Assembly: GCF_000169175.1 (NCBI RefSeq)
Contig: NZ_AAWS01000031.1
Location: 43,047 to 107,046, forward strand
Length of the DNA stretch: 64,000 nucleotides
Origin: Microscilla marina ATCC 23134
Lineage (GTDB): Bacteria > Bacteroidota > Bacteroidia > Cytophagales > Microscillaceae
Reading direction: 5' to 3'
The notes under the pieces are model-generated. The model was not told the DNA's origin and searched no databases. It worked only from the letters and a program-made list of their open reading frames with translations. Position numbers and translations under genes: made by a program. Below are positions 9,262 through 18,887 of the stretch, piece after piece. Position 1 is the stretch's first letter, and every line of letters begins with the position of its first letter.

Positions 9262-10572
9262 ATGACTATCTTTAACAAAAGCTTACAGCAACGTTTGAGC
9301 ACTGCCGAACCCTTCATGCTCAACATATTTATCGTAGCGGCGGTGTTTAGTACCTATTTTTGTGCTTATGGCTTTCGTAAACCCTTTACGGCTGGTTCTT
9401 TTGACCTAAATTTTACCCTTCCCCTCATCAAAGTAACTTTAAGCTACAAAATACTATTGGTAGTAGTACAAACCCTGGGCTATGCCACCGCCAAATTTGC
9501 CGGAATCAAGCTGATTGCCGAAGCCAAAAAAAACAACTTGTCATTGGTGCGTTCTATAGTAGCTTTGCTTACCATCGCTGGGCTTAGTTGGGTACTTTGG
9601 GCGATCACCCCACCGCCTTATAACCTGGTTTTTATTTTTATCAATGGTTTTCCACTGGGGCTTATCTGGGGGCTGGTGCTCAGCTTTATCGAGGGGCGCA
9701 AGTATACCGAGTTGTTTGGTACCGGATTGAGCGCCAGCTTTATATTTGCTGCGGCCTTTAGTCAGCAATTAGGACAAGCAGTACTCAATCAAGGAGTTTC
9801 GGAGTATTGGATGCCCCTGTATGTCAGTGGTATTTACTTTGTGCCCATGTTGATAGTTGCCTGGCTATTGGGGCACACCCCACCCCCCAATGCCGAAGAT
9901 GTACGCTTACGCAAAGAGCGGCAACCAATGGACAGCACCCAACGCAAAAGTTTTATGCGTGTATAGGGTGGGGGTATTTTCTTCTTGATTATTGTATACA
10001 TGTTGCTCAATGCCTTTAGAGAAACCCGCAGCGGTTTTGCCAAAGAAATATGGGCAAGTATAGGCTATCAAGGAGATTTATCGGTGTTTAGCCAATCCGA
10101 AATAATAGTAAGTATCCTTATTTTGATATTGTTAAGTCTGTTGGTTTTTGTGCGCAAAAATGCCCAGGCTTTCTACATCACCCTTATAGGGGTGGGCGTA
10201 GGTTCGGCATTGGTAGGCTTGAGCTCTTTTTTGTATGCCCAAGGAGTCATTACTGGGTTTGTGTGGATGATTTTGTTGGGGTTGGGCACCTATATGGGTT
10301 ACATACCTCTGGGTTCTTTTTTATTCGACCGTTTGCTGGCTGCTACCAATTCGGTGGGCACCGTAGGTTTTCTCATTTACATGCTCGACGCTTTTGCCTA
10401 CATTGCCAGTATATCAGTGATGTTGTACAAAAACCTCTCGTTTGCCCAAGTCAACTGGTTACAGTTTATGCAAAAGTTTGGGTACTTGCTTGCCATAGTC
10501 AATGTAATAATGTTGGTTTTTGCCGGGTGGATTTTCAAGCAAAAAATTGACAAAGCCAATCCTAAAAGTTAA
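9262..10572 (+). pseudogene. MFS-type transporter (DUF5690-like), interrupted by in-frame TAG
   Basis: Two hydrophobic open stretches, 9262-9966 and 9967-10572, lie in exactly the same frame and are separated by a single TAG at 9964-9966. Together they give one polytopic protein of about 436 residues with some twelve membrane helices; the first half carries FCAYGFRKPFTAG and a central loop ends at FMRV, directly before the stop. The next residues (GGGIFFLIIVYMLLNAFRETRSGFAKEIW) continue a membrane helix, so the second half is not an independent gene even though an ATG occurs at 9985. The assignment to the DUF5690 MFS-like family is from memory of the FRKPF and R-E/D-x-R-x-x-F patterns. Either a recent nonsense mutation, a sequencing error, or suppressed UAG. 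Confidence 0.7.
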
Positions 10573-10651
10573 CTTTTGAGCAGATAAGTTGGGGAGTCGA
10601 TAATCCACTCCTGTTTTCTTAAGTCTTGAGTTGCAGCTTTTTGCTTAAAGC

Positions 10652-10677
10652 ACCGATATGCATCGGCATCTAAGGAC
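10652..10677 (+). repeat. 26-bp hairpin repeat unit, copy 1
   Basis: Dispersed unit starting ACCGAT, then a short loop, ATCGG(T/C), and ending ATCTAAGGAC; arms ACCGAT/ATCGGC. Preceded by AGC and followed by TTG. Other copies at 13295, 32090 (partial), 58257 and 58403. Confidence 0.65.
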
Positions 10678-10759
10678 TTGAGGCGGTAGAAACTACCAAC
10701 TACGGACTCCCGACTCCTGACTATTTTACCTATAAATTTAACTTTTAAAACTTATTATT

Positions 10760-11602
10760 ATGGTACCTTTAAAAATATCAGAACAAACCCTGGTGATAGA
10801 AGAAAACTGGGATCGCTGCGAGCGTGAAATAGAGCGTAGGTGGCAAGAGGGCTTTTACATTACCGACTTTGATTACGGTGATGGCGTTTATCACGTAGTA
10901 ATGAGTGCTGGCACAGGTTGGAGCGAGCAATACATTGAGTCGGGCAGTGATTTTCCTGAGCGTAAAATAGAAGAAGCCTGGGACGAAGGATATGTAGTGA
11001 CTAATATTGCCATTGACGACGAAGAGTGGATTTTGGTGTGCACCGCAGGTGTGCGAGGCATGGGAGGGCAAAGTTGGCAGGGTACCCAACACTTCGACGA
11101 TTTTGAAGACTCTTTTCATGAGGCTTTGCACCAAGGGCTTACGATGACCAAAATGGCTTACGATGATGAAGATGGCCTTTATATAGCCATGCTTGCCGAA
11201 AACCTGGGTTGGGAGCAACAACTGTCGTATTGGGAAGAAATAGAAGCTGATATGTACCTGGGAGGCGAGCGTCGCCGGGGCTACCAGCGTCAATATCGTA
11301 AACCCCGCAATGCTTCACACAGTCATTTTAGCGAACGCTTTGACAGGATGGGCAAAAACTGGGATCCTAACAACCGACAGGTAGAGCTGGAAGAAGAGGC
11401 AATGGTGACCGATATTATAGACCACGATGGAAATTATTTCTTTGTCGAGTCGTTCGACACCCCTTATCGTGAGCAGTGTATTCACCGTCGTGAACACTGG
11501 GATGATATAGACATGGTTGTACAAGAGCGCTGGAGTGAAGGTTTTTTTATCACTACTGCCGCTTACATCTACGATGGTTGGGTGTTGGTGTTCTCGCGTT
11601 AA
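10760..11602 (+). CDS. Tandem W-repeat protein of unknown function
   Basis: 280 residues, very acidic, no signal peptide or membrane helix. Five copies of a ~35-residue unit can be aligned at about 15-50, 63-95, 110-145, 199-232 and 245-279. The unit is W/F-D-D-x(4)-I-x-x-x-W-x-E-G-(F/Y)-x-(I/V)-T-x(3)-Y-x-D-G-x-(W/Y)-x-(V/L)-V-(M/F)-S, as in RRWQEGFYITDFDYGDG and ERWSEGFFITTAAYIYDG. A similar WxxGYxIT pattern occurs in the C-terminal region of plant MUT9-like kinases and in some bacterial proteins, so it probably forms a beta-sheet or propeller-like domain. Repeats 3 and 4 are the most diverged, and a basic linker (RRRGYQRQYRKPR) separates them. No catalytic motif. Confidence 0.7.
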   Translation: MVPLKISEQTLVIEENWDRCEREIERRWQEGFYITDFDYGDGVYHVVMSAGTGWSEQYIESGSDFPERKIEEAWDEGYVVTNIAIDDEEWILVCTAGVRGMGGQSWQGTQHFDDFEDSFHEALHQGLTMTKMAYDDEDGLYIAMLAENLGWEQQLSYWEEIEADMYLGGERRRGYQRQYRKPRNASHSHFSERFDRMGKNWDPNNRQVELEEEAMVTDIIDHDGNYFFVESFDTPYREQCIHRREHWDDIDMVVQERWSEGFFITTAAYIYDGWVLVFSR

Positions 11603-11666
11603 TCATTAAAAAAATGCCAAGCGCCTGCCTTAGGTTCAACTGGGCAGGTGTTTTATTTAAACATGT

Positions 11667-13057
11667 ATGCATAGTAATCAAGCGGAGCAAGAAGCGTTGA
11701 ACAAAAAGTTTTTGCAATTGTTGCAATCGTTCGATGAAGCCAATGTACAACTTGCTTTTACAATAGCCCAAGGCTACCCAAAACAACCCACCAGCCAAAG
11801 CCTGCACTACCAGCACTACCTGAAAACCTACCTGGAACTATACCAGTGTTTTTGCAACAAAAACGTAAAATACCTCCAGCCCAAGCACGTTGTCAGACTC
11901 AATCAAATGGAAGTGCTTAAGTCAAGACGAAAAGAGTTAACCGTTATTCCTGCGTCGGTGGGTTTTTTGGCTCATGTGATGGGGCTCGATATGGCACGCA
12001 ACCGCATTGCTTATCTGCCTGCTACCATAGGGCAAATGAAAAACCTGCGCACCATCAACTTACGCAACAACCAACTGACTACTTTGCCTCCTGAGTTTGG
12101 ACAGTTGCAACAGCTCGAAGAACTACGCTTGTACAACAATCAATTAACCCAACTGCCCCATACCATAGGAAAACTGCAGCACTTGAAAGAATGCTGGTTG
12201 TATGGTAACCAACTCAAAGACCTGCCTCAGTGCATTGTGCAACTCAAAAAACTGACTGGAATGAACCTTGGAGGCAATCGGTTTACTTATTTTCCATCAG
12301 TCATTACCCAACTCAAGCAATTAGAAAAGTTAAGCTTTTATGGTAACCAATTGACCGAAGTATCTGAAGATATTGGGCAATTGAGTCGGCTCAATTACCT
12401 TGATCTGGGCAACAATCAGCTGACAAGCTTACCGTCTGGGTTTGGGCGTTTATCCCAACTAAAAATATTGAGTCTTTATGGCAATCATTTTACTACATTG
12501 CCGATAGCCATCCCCCAGCTTTCTCAACTAGAAGATTTAAACCTGAGTAGAAATCAACTTAGTAATGGTTGAAAAATAAGGTATCCATTTGGAGATAGAG
12601 ATTTACCACTGAGGCGAGGCATTTTTTGCGTTCGTAGCAGCGCTACGAGCAATAACCGATGGCTACAGCTTTGCTGTGCCGAGCTCTGCCAAAGGCTAAA
12701 AATAACGAAGTATCAGTAGTAAAGGTCATTTCCTAAATCGAAAGCTTACAGTCCCGATGAATCGGGGATTATTTTTTGTCCATTACTTACTGCTTTGCCT
12801 GCTGCCATAGGGCAAATGAAGCAATTGCATACGCGCTTAAGTTGGGTCACAATTGTTTGACCGATTTGCCCCCCGAATTTGCCCAATTAGACAATCTACG
12901 TGATTTGTATTTGGGTAAAAACGCTTTTAATCGCTTGCCAAAAGTACTTAAACAGTTAAAAAAACTTCAAGTGTTGCGTTTGGGTGGGCAAAAGTATACA
13001 AGTGAAGATAAGGAAGCATTGAAAGCCGCATTACCCGATTGCTTTGTGCAGGAATAA
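11667..13057 (+). pseudogene. Leucine-rich repeat gene destroyed by a MITE-like insertion and a frameshift
   Basis: The 5' part (11667-12572) encodes the N-terminal cap (LLQSFDEANVQLAFTIAQGY) and about nine LRRs, and breaks off in LSRNQL after the TTA at 12559. The element at 12562-12786 follows. Removing it with one TTA copy restores NQLTALPAAIGQMKQLHT in frame. A second lesion, an extra CG at 12832-12835, then shifts the frame; removing it gives LHTLKLGHNCLTDLPPEF and the final part through 13057 (DNLRDLYLGKNAFNRLP ... LPDCFVQE). The ancestral protein would have been about 386 residues. The truncated 301-residue product may still be made, ending in a two-residue tail read from the element. 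The element insertion is unambiguous. Confidence 0.88.
12562..12786 (+). mobile_element. MITE-like element, copy B (225 bp), inside LRR gene
   Basis: Starts GTAATGG and ends CCATTAC (perfect 7-bp terminal inverted repeat, with adjacent A-rich stretches also matching), flanked by TTA at 12559-12561 and 12787-12789. It contains the shared core with stem 1 (12630-12650) and stem 2 (12661-12680) and an extra CCCGAT-ga-ATCGGG hairpin near 12754-12767. No coding capacity. Confidence 0.88.
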
Positions 13058-13639
13058 CCAACTGAAAAAATAAAAAATCACTTAAAAATACCGTCACCGC
13101 CTCAGCGAGTGTCCCCACACGCTGATCGAATCGCCAAAATTTGGATACTGAAAGATGTTTTAGGGATAAAAAAATAGTAGCCTGACGGCTATGGTGTCTT
13201 CACCAATTGATAAATCCCGTTGTACGGGGCGATCGAAACCCTAAAATAAACCGTTTTTTAAGCTTGTGGATGAGATGATTTAGCTTTGCTGAGCACCGAC
13301 ATTCATCGGTATCTAAGGACTCGTAAACTCGGTTGTGAAGACACAAATCAGGGCGAAAAATAGTAGGGTAGAGTAGTTTTTTGTGTAGTTTCATGTATTT
13401 TAATTGAAACGGGAAATAATATGTAAGTTATTGTAAATAAGATGTTTAAGTGATTTTGTGAAACTATTTTTCCTTTGAAACTTAAAAATCAGTATTTAAT
13501 ATTAGTGAAGCAAATCAGAAGAATTTTAGAGAATAAAATGTAAAACAAGAAGATGTATTTGACTGGGGTAATAGGATTGCCTATTGCATAAAAGAGCCAA
13601 CAAGTATATTTTATAACATCAACCAAAACATAATTTATA
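13058..13639. other. Intergenic gap, 582 bp, repeat-bearing
   Basis: Holds a 10-bp inverted repeat (GTGTCTTCAC at 13194-13203, complement at 13335-13344), a CCCGT-tgt-ACGGG hairpin near 13217-13229 and 26-bp unit copy 2. The remaining ~290 bases before the ELWxxDGT gene are AT-rich with nothing recognisable. No gene is seen. Confidence 0.5.
13295..13320 (+). repeat. 26-bp hairpin repeat unit, copy 2
   Basis: Same unit as at 10652, with one change in the left arm (ACCGAC). Preceded by AGC and followed by TCG rather than TTG. It lies inside the 13194-13344 inverted-repeat segment. Confidence 0.6.
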
Positions 13640-16482
13640 ATGAAATTATTTCAACGTTTTATCCTTTGGCAGGTATGTAGCCTGCTATTATTTATTTTGG
13701 GTATATCGTCTGTTAGTGTAGCGCAAAATACCCCTCAAGTGATTGATATTTATACTGGGTTCAATAACTCCAGCAACCCTTCGGAGTTAACTGCCATTGG
13801 CGACAAACTCATCTTTAATGCCACTACTTCGGGGGCAGGCAAAGAGCCTCACTTAAGCGATGGTACTGTAACGGGCACCTCTCTTGTGCAAGATGTTTTT
13901 CCGGGTACAAATAGCTCCGATTCCAGGGACTTTACGGAGTTTAAAATAGGTGGAACCACCTATGTCTATTATTTTGCCAATGATGGCACTCAATCAGGAG
14001 CTTTGTATCGCACCAATATGGCAACCGGCACCACTGAGTTGGTGGTAAATGTAAATCCACCAGGGAGCATCAGCAGTTCTCCAGGAGCTGGTAGCGGCAA
14101 ATTTTTGGTCAATGTAAATGGTACCTTGTTTTTTGCTGGGCAAGACCCAAAAGGGAGGCAAGAATGTTTAAAAGTGATGGTACTGCCGCAGGAACCGTAT
14201 TGGTTAAAGACATCAACGCTACTTCTCTGGGTTTTTTCACCATGCCTTCAAACCCCGAAAACCTGACCAACATTAACGGCAAGTTATTTTTTACGGCGGA
14301 TGCTGATTTTGACGGGGGAGGAACCGCTGTAAACCGTGAGCTGTGGGTGAGCGATGGTACTGAAGCTGGTACCTATATGGTCAAAGACATTCACCCAACT
14401 GGAAGTTCCCACCCTAGTAATTTAATAATGAAAGATGGATTTTGTTATTTCTTTGCCAACGATGGCACCAGTACTTCATTGTGGTTTAGCAACGGTACTC
14501 CTGCAGGCACTCAAAAAGTACAGTTTCCGGCAGGTACCACAGTAGACCCTACGGCTGGTTTGACATTGGCAGGCAATCAATTATTTTTTGCTGCTACCGA
14601 TGCTACAAGAGGTACTGAACTCTGGTATAGCAATGGAAGCGTAGCAAACCCTATAGATATATACCCAGGGGCAAACAGTTCTAACCCTCAAAACTTTACT
14701 CAAGTAGGAGGTGATTGTTACTTTACTGCTGTAGGCGAAGGCAAAGGTGTCGAGCTTTGGCGAAGCAATGGCACAAGCGCCTCTTTGGTCAAAGACATTC
14801 AACCTGGGTTCTTTGGCTCAAACCCCAGTAATCTCACTTCAGTAAAAGCTTCGCTAAACGGCAGTACTGTTAACCTTTTATACTTTACGGCTTTTACGGT
14901 CACCAATGGAGTTGAACTGTGGAAAAGTGATGGTACAACTTCGGGCACTTTGTTGGTAAATGACCTAAATCCTAGCGCAGCCTCGAACGCATCTAGAATT
15001 TCGCGCATTACAGCAGTACCTTTAGCTACCAATCAAGACCGTGTTTTCTTCTCGGCTTACAATGGAGATGCAAATGTAGGAACAGAATTGTGGCATACCA
15101 TTGCCAATGCTACCCATCCACCCAATCCACCGGTTCCTGTACCCACTCCTGTGAGGTGTGGGGTGGGTACCCTGGTTTTGCAAGTAGAAGGAGCCACAGT
15201 TGGGCAAAAATACCGTTGGTATGCTTCTGCCGACGCTACCAGTTTTGTGAAACAATCTATAGACCATAATGACCAATCTTTTATCACCCCTTTACTAAAC
15301 GCCAGTCAGAGCTTTTATGTAAGTACAGTAAGTACTGACGGCGTATGGGAAAGCGACCGGGTAGAAGTAACCGCTCAGGTAGTGACCTCACTGCCTTCAC
15401 CGATTGTGAATCACCGTCAAATATGTGGTACAGGTCAATTAGGGCTGACTGCCTCTTCTGATGCACCCATAGCCGTGCAATACCGTTGGTATGATGCACC
15501 TAACGGAGGGGTTTTATTACAACAAAGCACCAACGCTGAATATGTGGTAGAGGTATCGGGTAGTACTACTTATTATGTGAGTGTTTATAGCGAAACCTGT
15601 GGTTTTGAAAGCACACGCACTGCTTTGATGATTACTTATTCGCCTTTAACGGGAGGCATCATAGGTGGAGGTCAAGAGGTACAAATTGGAGGGATTCCTG
15701 CTTCCATCACATCGGAGGAAGAAGCAGGAGGAGGTTTTGGGTACATTCGCTACCAGTGGCAAAGTTCAGAAAACGGCATAGATTGGCGATTGATTGCAGG
15801 CGAAGGCAACGGCGATTATCAGCCAGGTGCTTTGACTACTACTACCTACTTCCGTCGTTTGGCGTCTTCTGTCGAGTGTGGACAAACTGTGTCTAACGTG
15901 GTGAAGGTAGAGGTTGTTCCACCTTTAAATACCCCTACTTTTGAGGGACAACTCGCTGCAGTTGATACTGTGTGGGCGGTGAAACTAGCCTGGCAAAACA
16001 ATGATGACCGAACCGAAGGTTTTTACCTGGAAAAAGGAGATGGAGTAAATTTTACCCCGTTGGCTACACTTACTGCTAATGAGAATAGTTACATTGATTA
16101 TGGCAGCATTTTAGGCAACAAGGCTTATTATCGCTTGCGCGCTTTCAAGGGCAGTGTGACTTCGGAGTATGTAGAGATCAGGATTGCGCCTGATCCTGAG
16201 CCATTGCCAGGCGGAGCCGGAGCAGAGGCAGGAGAAAACACTTTGGTATACCCTAACCCAGTGGGCGAAATAGCCAACATTAAGCTAGATATGCCCGAAA
16301 GCGGCCACGGTGAAATGATATTACGAAGCAATGAAGGGAGGGCAGTATTGCGGTCTTCATTTAATAAAACCTCAGAAGATGAAGCTTTTACTTTACAACT
16401 TCAGTCTATCAAACCAGGTATTTACTGGCTTGAAATTATGATTGAGGGCAAGCGGGTAGTAAAAAGAATCATTAAAAACTGA
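13640..16482 (+). pseudogene. ELWxxDGT-repeat secreted protein with T9SS sorting domain, frameshifted
   Basis: Signal peptide at the start (MKLFQRFILWQVCSLLLFIL...SVAQ). The first frame runs through LFFAGQDPKGRQE at 14164 and is then lost; the -1 frame continues with FKSDGTAAGTVLVKDI. One inserted base between 14164 and 14165 would give E-L-F-K-S-D-G-T, the expected repeat. The repeats (ELWVSDGTEAGTYMVKDIHP, ELWYSNGS, ELWRSNGT, ELWKSDGTTSGTLLVNDLNP) run to about 15110. Ig-like/FN3-like domains follow (YRWYDAPNGG; YQWQSSENGIDWRLI), and a type A sorting domain closes it (VYPNPVGEIANIKLD ... IKPGIYWLEI ... KRIIKN). Intact length would be about 947 residues. It may be a surface adhesin if the shift is a sequence error; otherwise only a short secreted fragment is made. 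Confidence 0.8.
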
Positions 16483-16520
16483 TGTTACACAGCCGTATGA
16501 AAGTATGGACTGATTAAAAA

Positions 16521-16559
16521 ACAACAAAGCCACTCAATTGCTGAGTGGCTTTGTTGTTT
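16521..16559. terminator. Bidirectional hairpin terminator
   Basis: Perfect 17-bp stem (AACAACAAAGCCACTCA and its complement), 5-nt loop, flanked by A and T runs. It lies between the convergent ELWxxDGT gene and the carboxyltransferase gene. Confidence 0.85.
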
Positions 16560-16605
16560 GAATTATTGTAAGAAGCGAGTCTTTTTGTTTAGAGCAACAT
16601 GAGTA

Positions 16606-18234
16606 TTAGGTCTGGATAACGCCCACGTTATAGCGTTGTGTAATGGGTGCGTGATTTGCCGCCTCAATGCCTTGAGAAATTACCTTGCGGGTGTCAAGTG
16701 GATCGATGATGGCGTCTACCCAAAGCCTTGCCGCCGAATAATAAGGCGACATTTGATTGTTATATCTATCGGTGATTTTGTTCAATAGGTTTTCCTCTTC
16801 TTCCTGAGAAATTTCCTCACCTTTGGCTTTCTTAGAGGCTGTTTGAATCTGCAACAAGGTTTTAGCGGCAGCTTGTCCACTCATTACGGCGATTTTAGCC
16901 GTAGGCCAGGCTATCATCAAGCGTGGGTCGTAAGCTTTGCCACACATGGCATAGTTACCTGCCCCATAAGAGTTGCCTAGCACAATGGTAAATTTAGGTA
17001 CGACCGAATTGGCCATTGCACTGACCATTTTAGCGCCATCTTTGATGATACCGCCGTGTTCGGAACGACTCCCTACCATAAACCCGGTAACATCTTGCAA
17101 AAACACCAATGGAATTTTTTGTTGGTTGCAAGTCATAATAAAACGGGCTGCCTTATCAGCCGAGTCAGAGTAAATAACCCCACCCATTTGCATTTCGCCT
17201 TTTTTAGACTTGACTATTTTGCGTTGGTTTGCCACAATGCCTACCGCCCAGCCATCTATACGCGCCCTGCCGCATACAATTGACTTGCCGTAGTTTTCTT
17301 TGTATTGGTCAAACTCCGAATTATCTACCAGGCGACTGATAATGTCTACCATGTCGTAAGGTTTGGTGCGATCGGCAGGCAACATTCCATAAATTTCTTC
17401 CTGCTTGAGTTGAGGTAGTTGCGGCTCGGCACGGTTAAAGCCCGCTTTTTCGTTGTCTCCCAACTTGTCAAAAGTACGTCTGATAGCATCCAGGCAAGAC
17501 TGATCGTCAGGGAATTTATTATCTGTTACCCCCGAAATTTCGCTGTGAGTAGTAGCGCCTCCCAAGGTTTCGGCATCTACATCTTCGCCTATAGAAGACT
17601 TGACCAGGTAAGGACCCGCCAGAAAAATAGAACCTGTTCCTTCTACAATCATTGCCTCGTCTGACATAATGGGTAAGTAAGCTCCACCCGCCACGCAACT
17701 ACCCATAATGGCCGATACCTGCACTATGCCCATTGCCGACATTTGAGCATTGTTGCGAAACATACGCCCAAAGTGTTCTTTGTCGGCAAATACATCGGCC
17801 TGAAGAGGAAGAAAAATTCCGGCACTGTCTACCAAATATATAATAGGCAACCTGTTTTCTATGGCAACTTCTTGAGCTCTCAGGTTCTTTTTTGCCGTAA
17901 TAGGAAACCACGCCCCTGATTTTACAGTAGCGTCATTGGCTACAATTACACACTGTTTACCACTTACACGACCAATTCCCATGACCACCCCACCAGAAGG
18001 ACACCCACCGTATTCGGTGTACATGTCATATCCGGTAAAAGCGCCTATTTCCAGAAACTCAGACCCTTCGTCGGTCAGGTAGGCTATGCGTTCGCGGGCA
18101 GTAAGCTTGCCCTTGGCATGTTGTTTGGCAATTCTTTTTTCGCCTCCTCCCATAGCTACCTCTTTCAGGCGGGATTTGAGCAAAAATACTTGTTGTTTGA
18201 GGTGATCTTCGTTTTTGGCAAATTCTAAATTCAT
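16606..18234 (-). CDS. Acyl-CoA carboxylase carboxyltransferase subunit (methylcrotonyl/propionyl type)
   Basis: 542 residues, standard length for the beta subunit that transfers carboxyl from biotin to an acyl-CoA. The N-terminal half has KLTARERIAYLTDEGSEFLEIG, the acyl-CoA-side segment GGCPSGGVVMGIGRVSGKQC, and FGRMFRNNAQMSAMGIVQVSAIMGSCVAGGAYLPIMSDE. This last motif is closest to methylcrotonyl-CoA carboxylase beta chains. The C-terminal half has PLVFLQDVTGFMVG, the oxyanion-hole segment LGNSYGAGNYAMCGKAYDPR and RLWVDAIIDPLDTR. The biotin carboxylase/carrier partner is not in the window. It probably acts in leucine or odd-chain acyl-CoA breakdown. Monocistronic, upstream spacer long. Confidence 0.92.
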   Translation of the reverse strand: MNLEFAKNEDHLKQQVFLLKSRLKEVAMGGGEKRIAKQHAKGKLTARERIAYLTDEGSEFLEIGAFTGYDMYTEYGGCPSGGVVMGIGRVSGKQCVIVANDATVKSGAWFPITAKKNLRAQEVAIENRLPIIYLVDSAGIFLPLQADVFADKEHFGRMFRNNAQMSAMGIVQVSAIMGSCVAGGAYLPIMSDEAMIVEGTGSIFLAGPYLVKSSIGEDVDAETLGGATTHSEISGVTDNKFPDDQSCLDAIRRTFDKLGDNEKAGFNRAEPQLPQLKQEEIYGMLPADRTKPYDMVDIISRLVDNSEFDQYKENYGKSIVCGRARIDGWAVGIVANQRKIVKSKKGEMQMGGVIYSDSADKAARFIMTCNQQKIPLVFLQDVTGFMVGSRSEHGGIIKDGAKMVSAMANSVVPKFTIVLGNSYGAGNYAMCGKAYDPRLMIAWPTAKIAVMSGQAAAKTLLQIQTASKKAKGEEISQEEEENLLNKITDRYNNQMSPYYSAARLWVDAIIDPLDTRKVISQGIEAANHAPITQRYNVGVIQT

Positions 18235-18887
18235 AGGTCTGTTTTGGTATGCATATAATGAAAGTGCAAATAAAAAGAATTATACTCTATTGACAAAAAG
18301 ATGGGCATGAATGAAATGATTTTATATAGCTGGGGGTAAAAAAAGTAAGTCGGCTTATTTCGCAGTGGAAGAGTTTAGTAATAGTTTTATAAAGCATGAA
18401 AGGTAGTAGTCAAGATAAAATTTGTTGATAGTGAGCAAACTTGACGTGAAATTTTTTTGCAGAATATTTTTTCAGTTAAATATTACACGTTGAGACTTAA
18501 CATAATTAGGTGTTATAAGCTGTAATAACTTATAAAGTGTAGAATGCGTTATGAAAATAACTTGTATATGATTATCAAATTCATTACAAACAGGTATTTT
18601 CTTACTTATTTCTATGATATCGTATGATGCAAATACCTTAGGAATGGTGAGAAATTAAATGACCATTCCTAAGGTAGAGGTTTTGTTTTGAGACGAGGCT
18701 ATTTTTTACGCCCATAACAGCGCTACGGGCAAAAACCGATGGCTACAGCTATGCTGTGCCGAGCTCTGCCAAAGGCTAAAAATAACGAAGTATCAAGGCG
18801 AAAAATCACCTATCAGAGTGAATATTTATTTTTGAACAATTCCTTAGAGCCCAGTATACTGGTTTATTACGTCTTGATTTTTTACTT
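18235..18887. other. Intergenic gap, 653 bp, containing MITE-like copy C
   Basis: The first ~400 bases are AT-rich without visible genes or repeats; 18641-18843 is copy C. Only about 44 bases separate the element from the start of the T9SS gene at 18888, so the element's right end may contribute to that gene's promoter region. Confidence 0.5.
18641..18843 (+). mobile_element. MITE-like element, copy C (203 bp)
   Basis: Termini GGAATGGTGAG and, read inward from the right, GGAATTGTTCA; flanked by TTA at 18638-18640 and 18844-18846. Stem 1 is at 18710-18730 and stem 2 at 18741-18760. A perfect 13-bp inverted repeat (CCTTAGGAATGGT, 18636-18648 with 18662-18674) sits at the left end. Same length as copy D and nearly identical in opposite orientation. 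Confidence 0.85.

Noticed and set aside
9985..10572. Second half of the transporter as a separate gene
   Set aside because: Same frame as the first half, begins inside a membrane helix, and no promoter or spacer; one interrupted gene is simpler.
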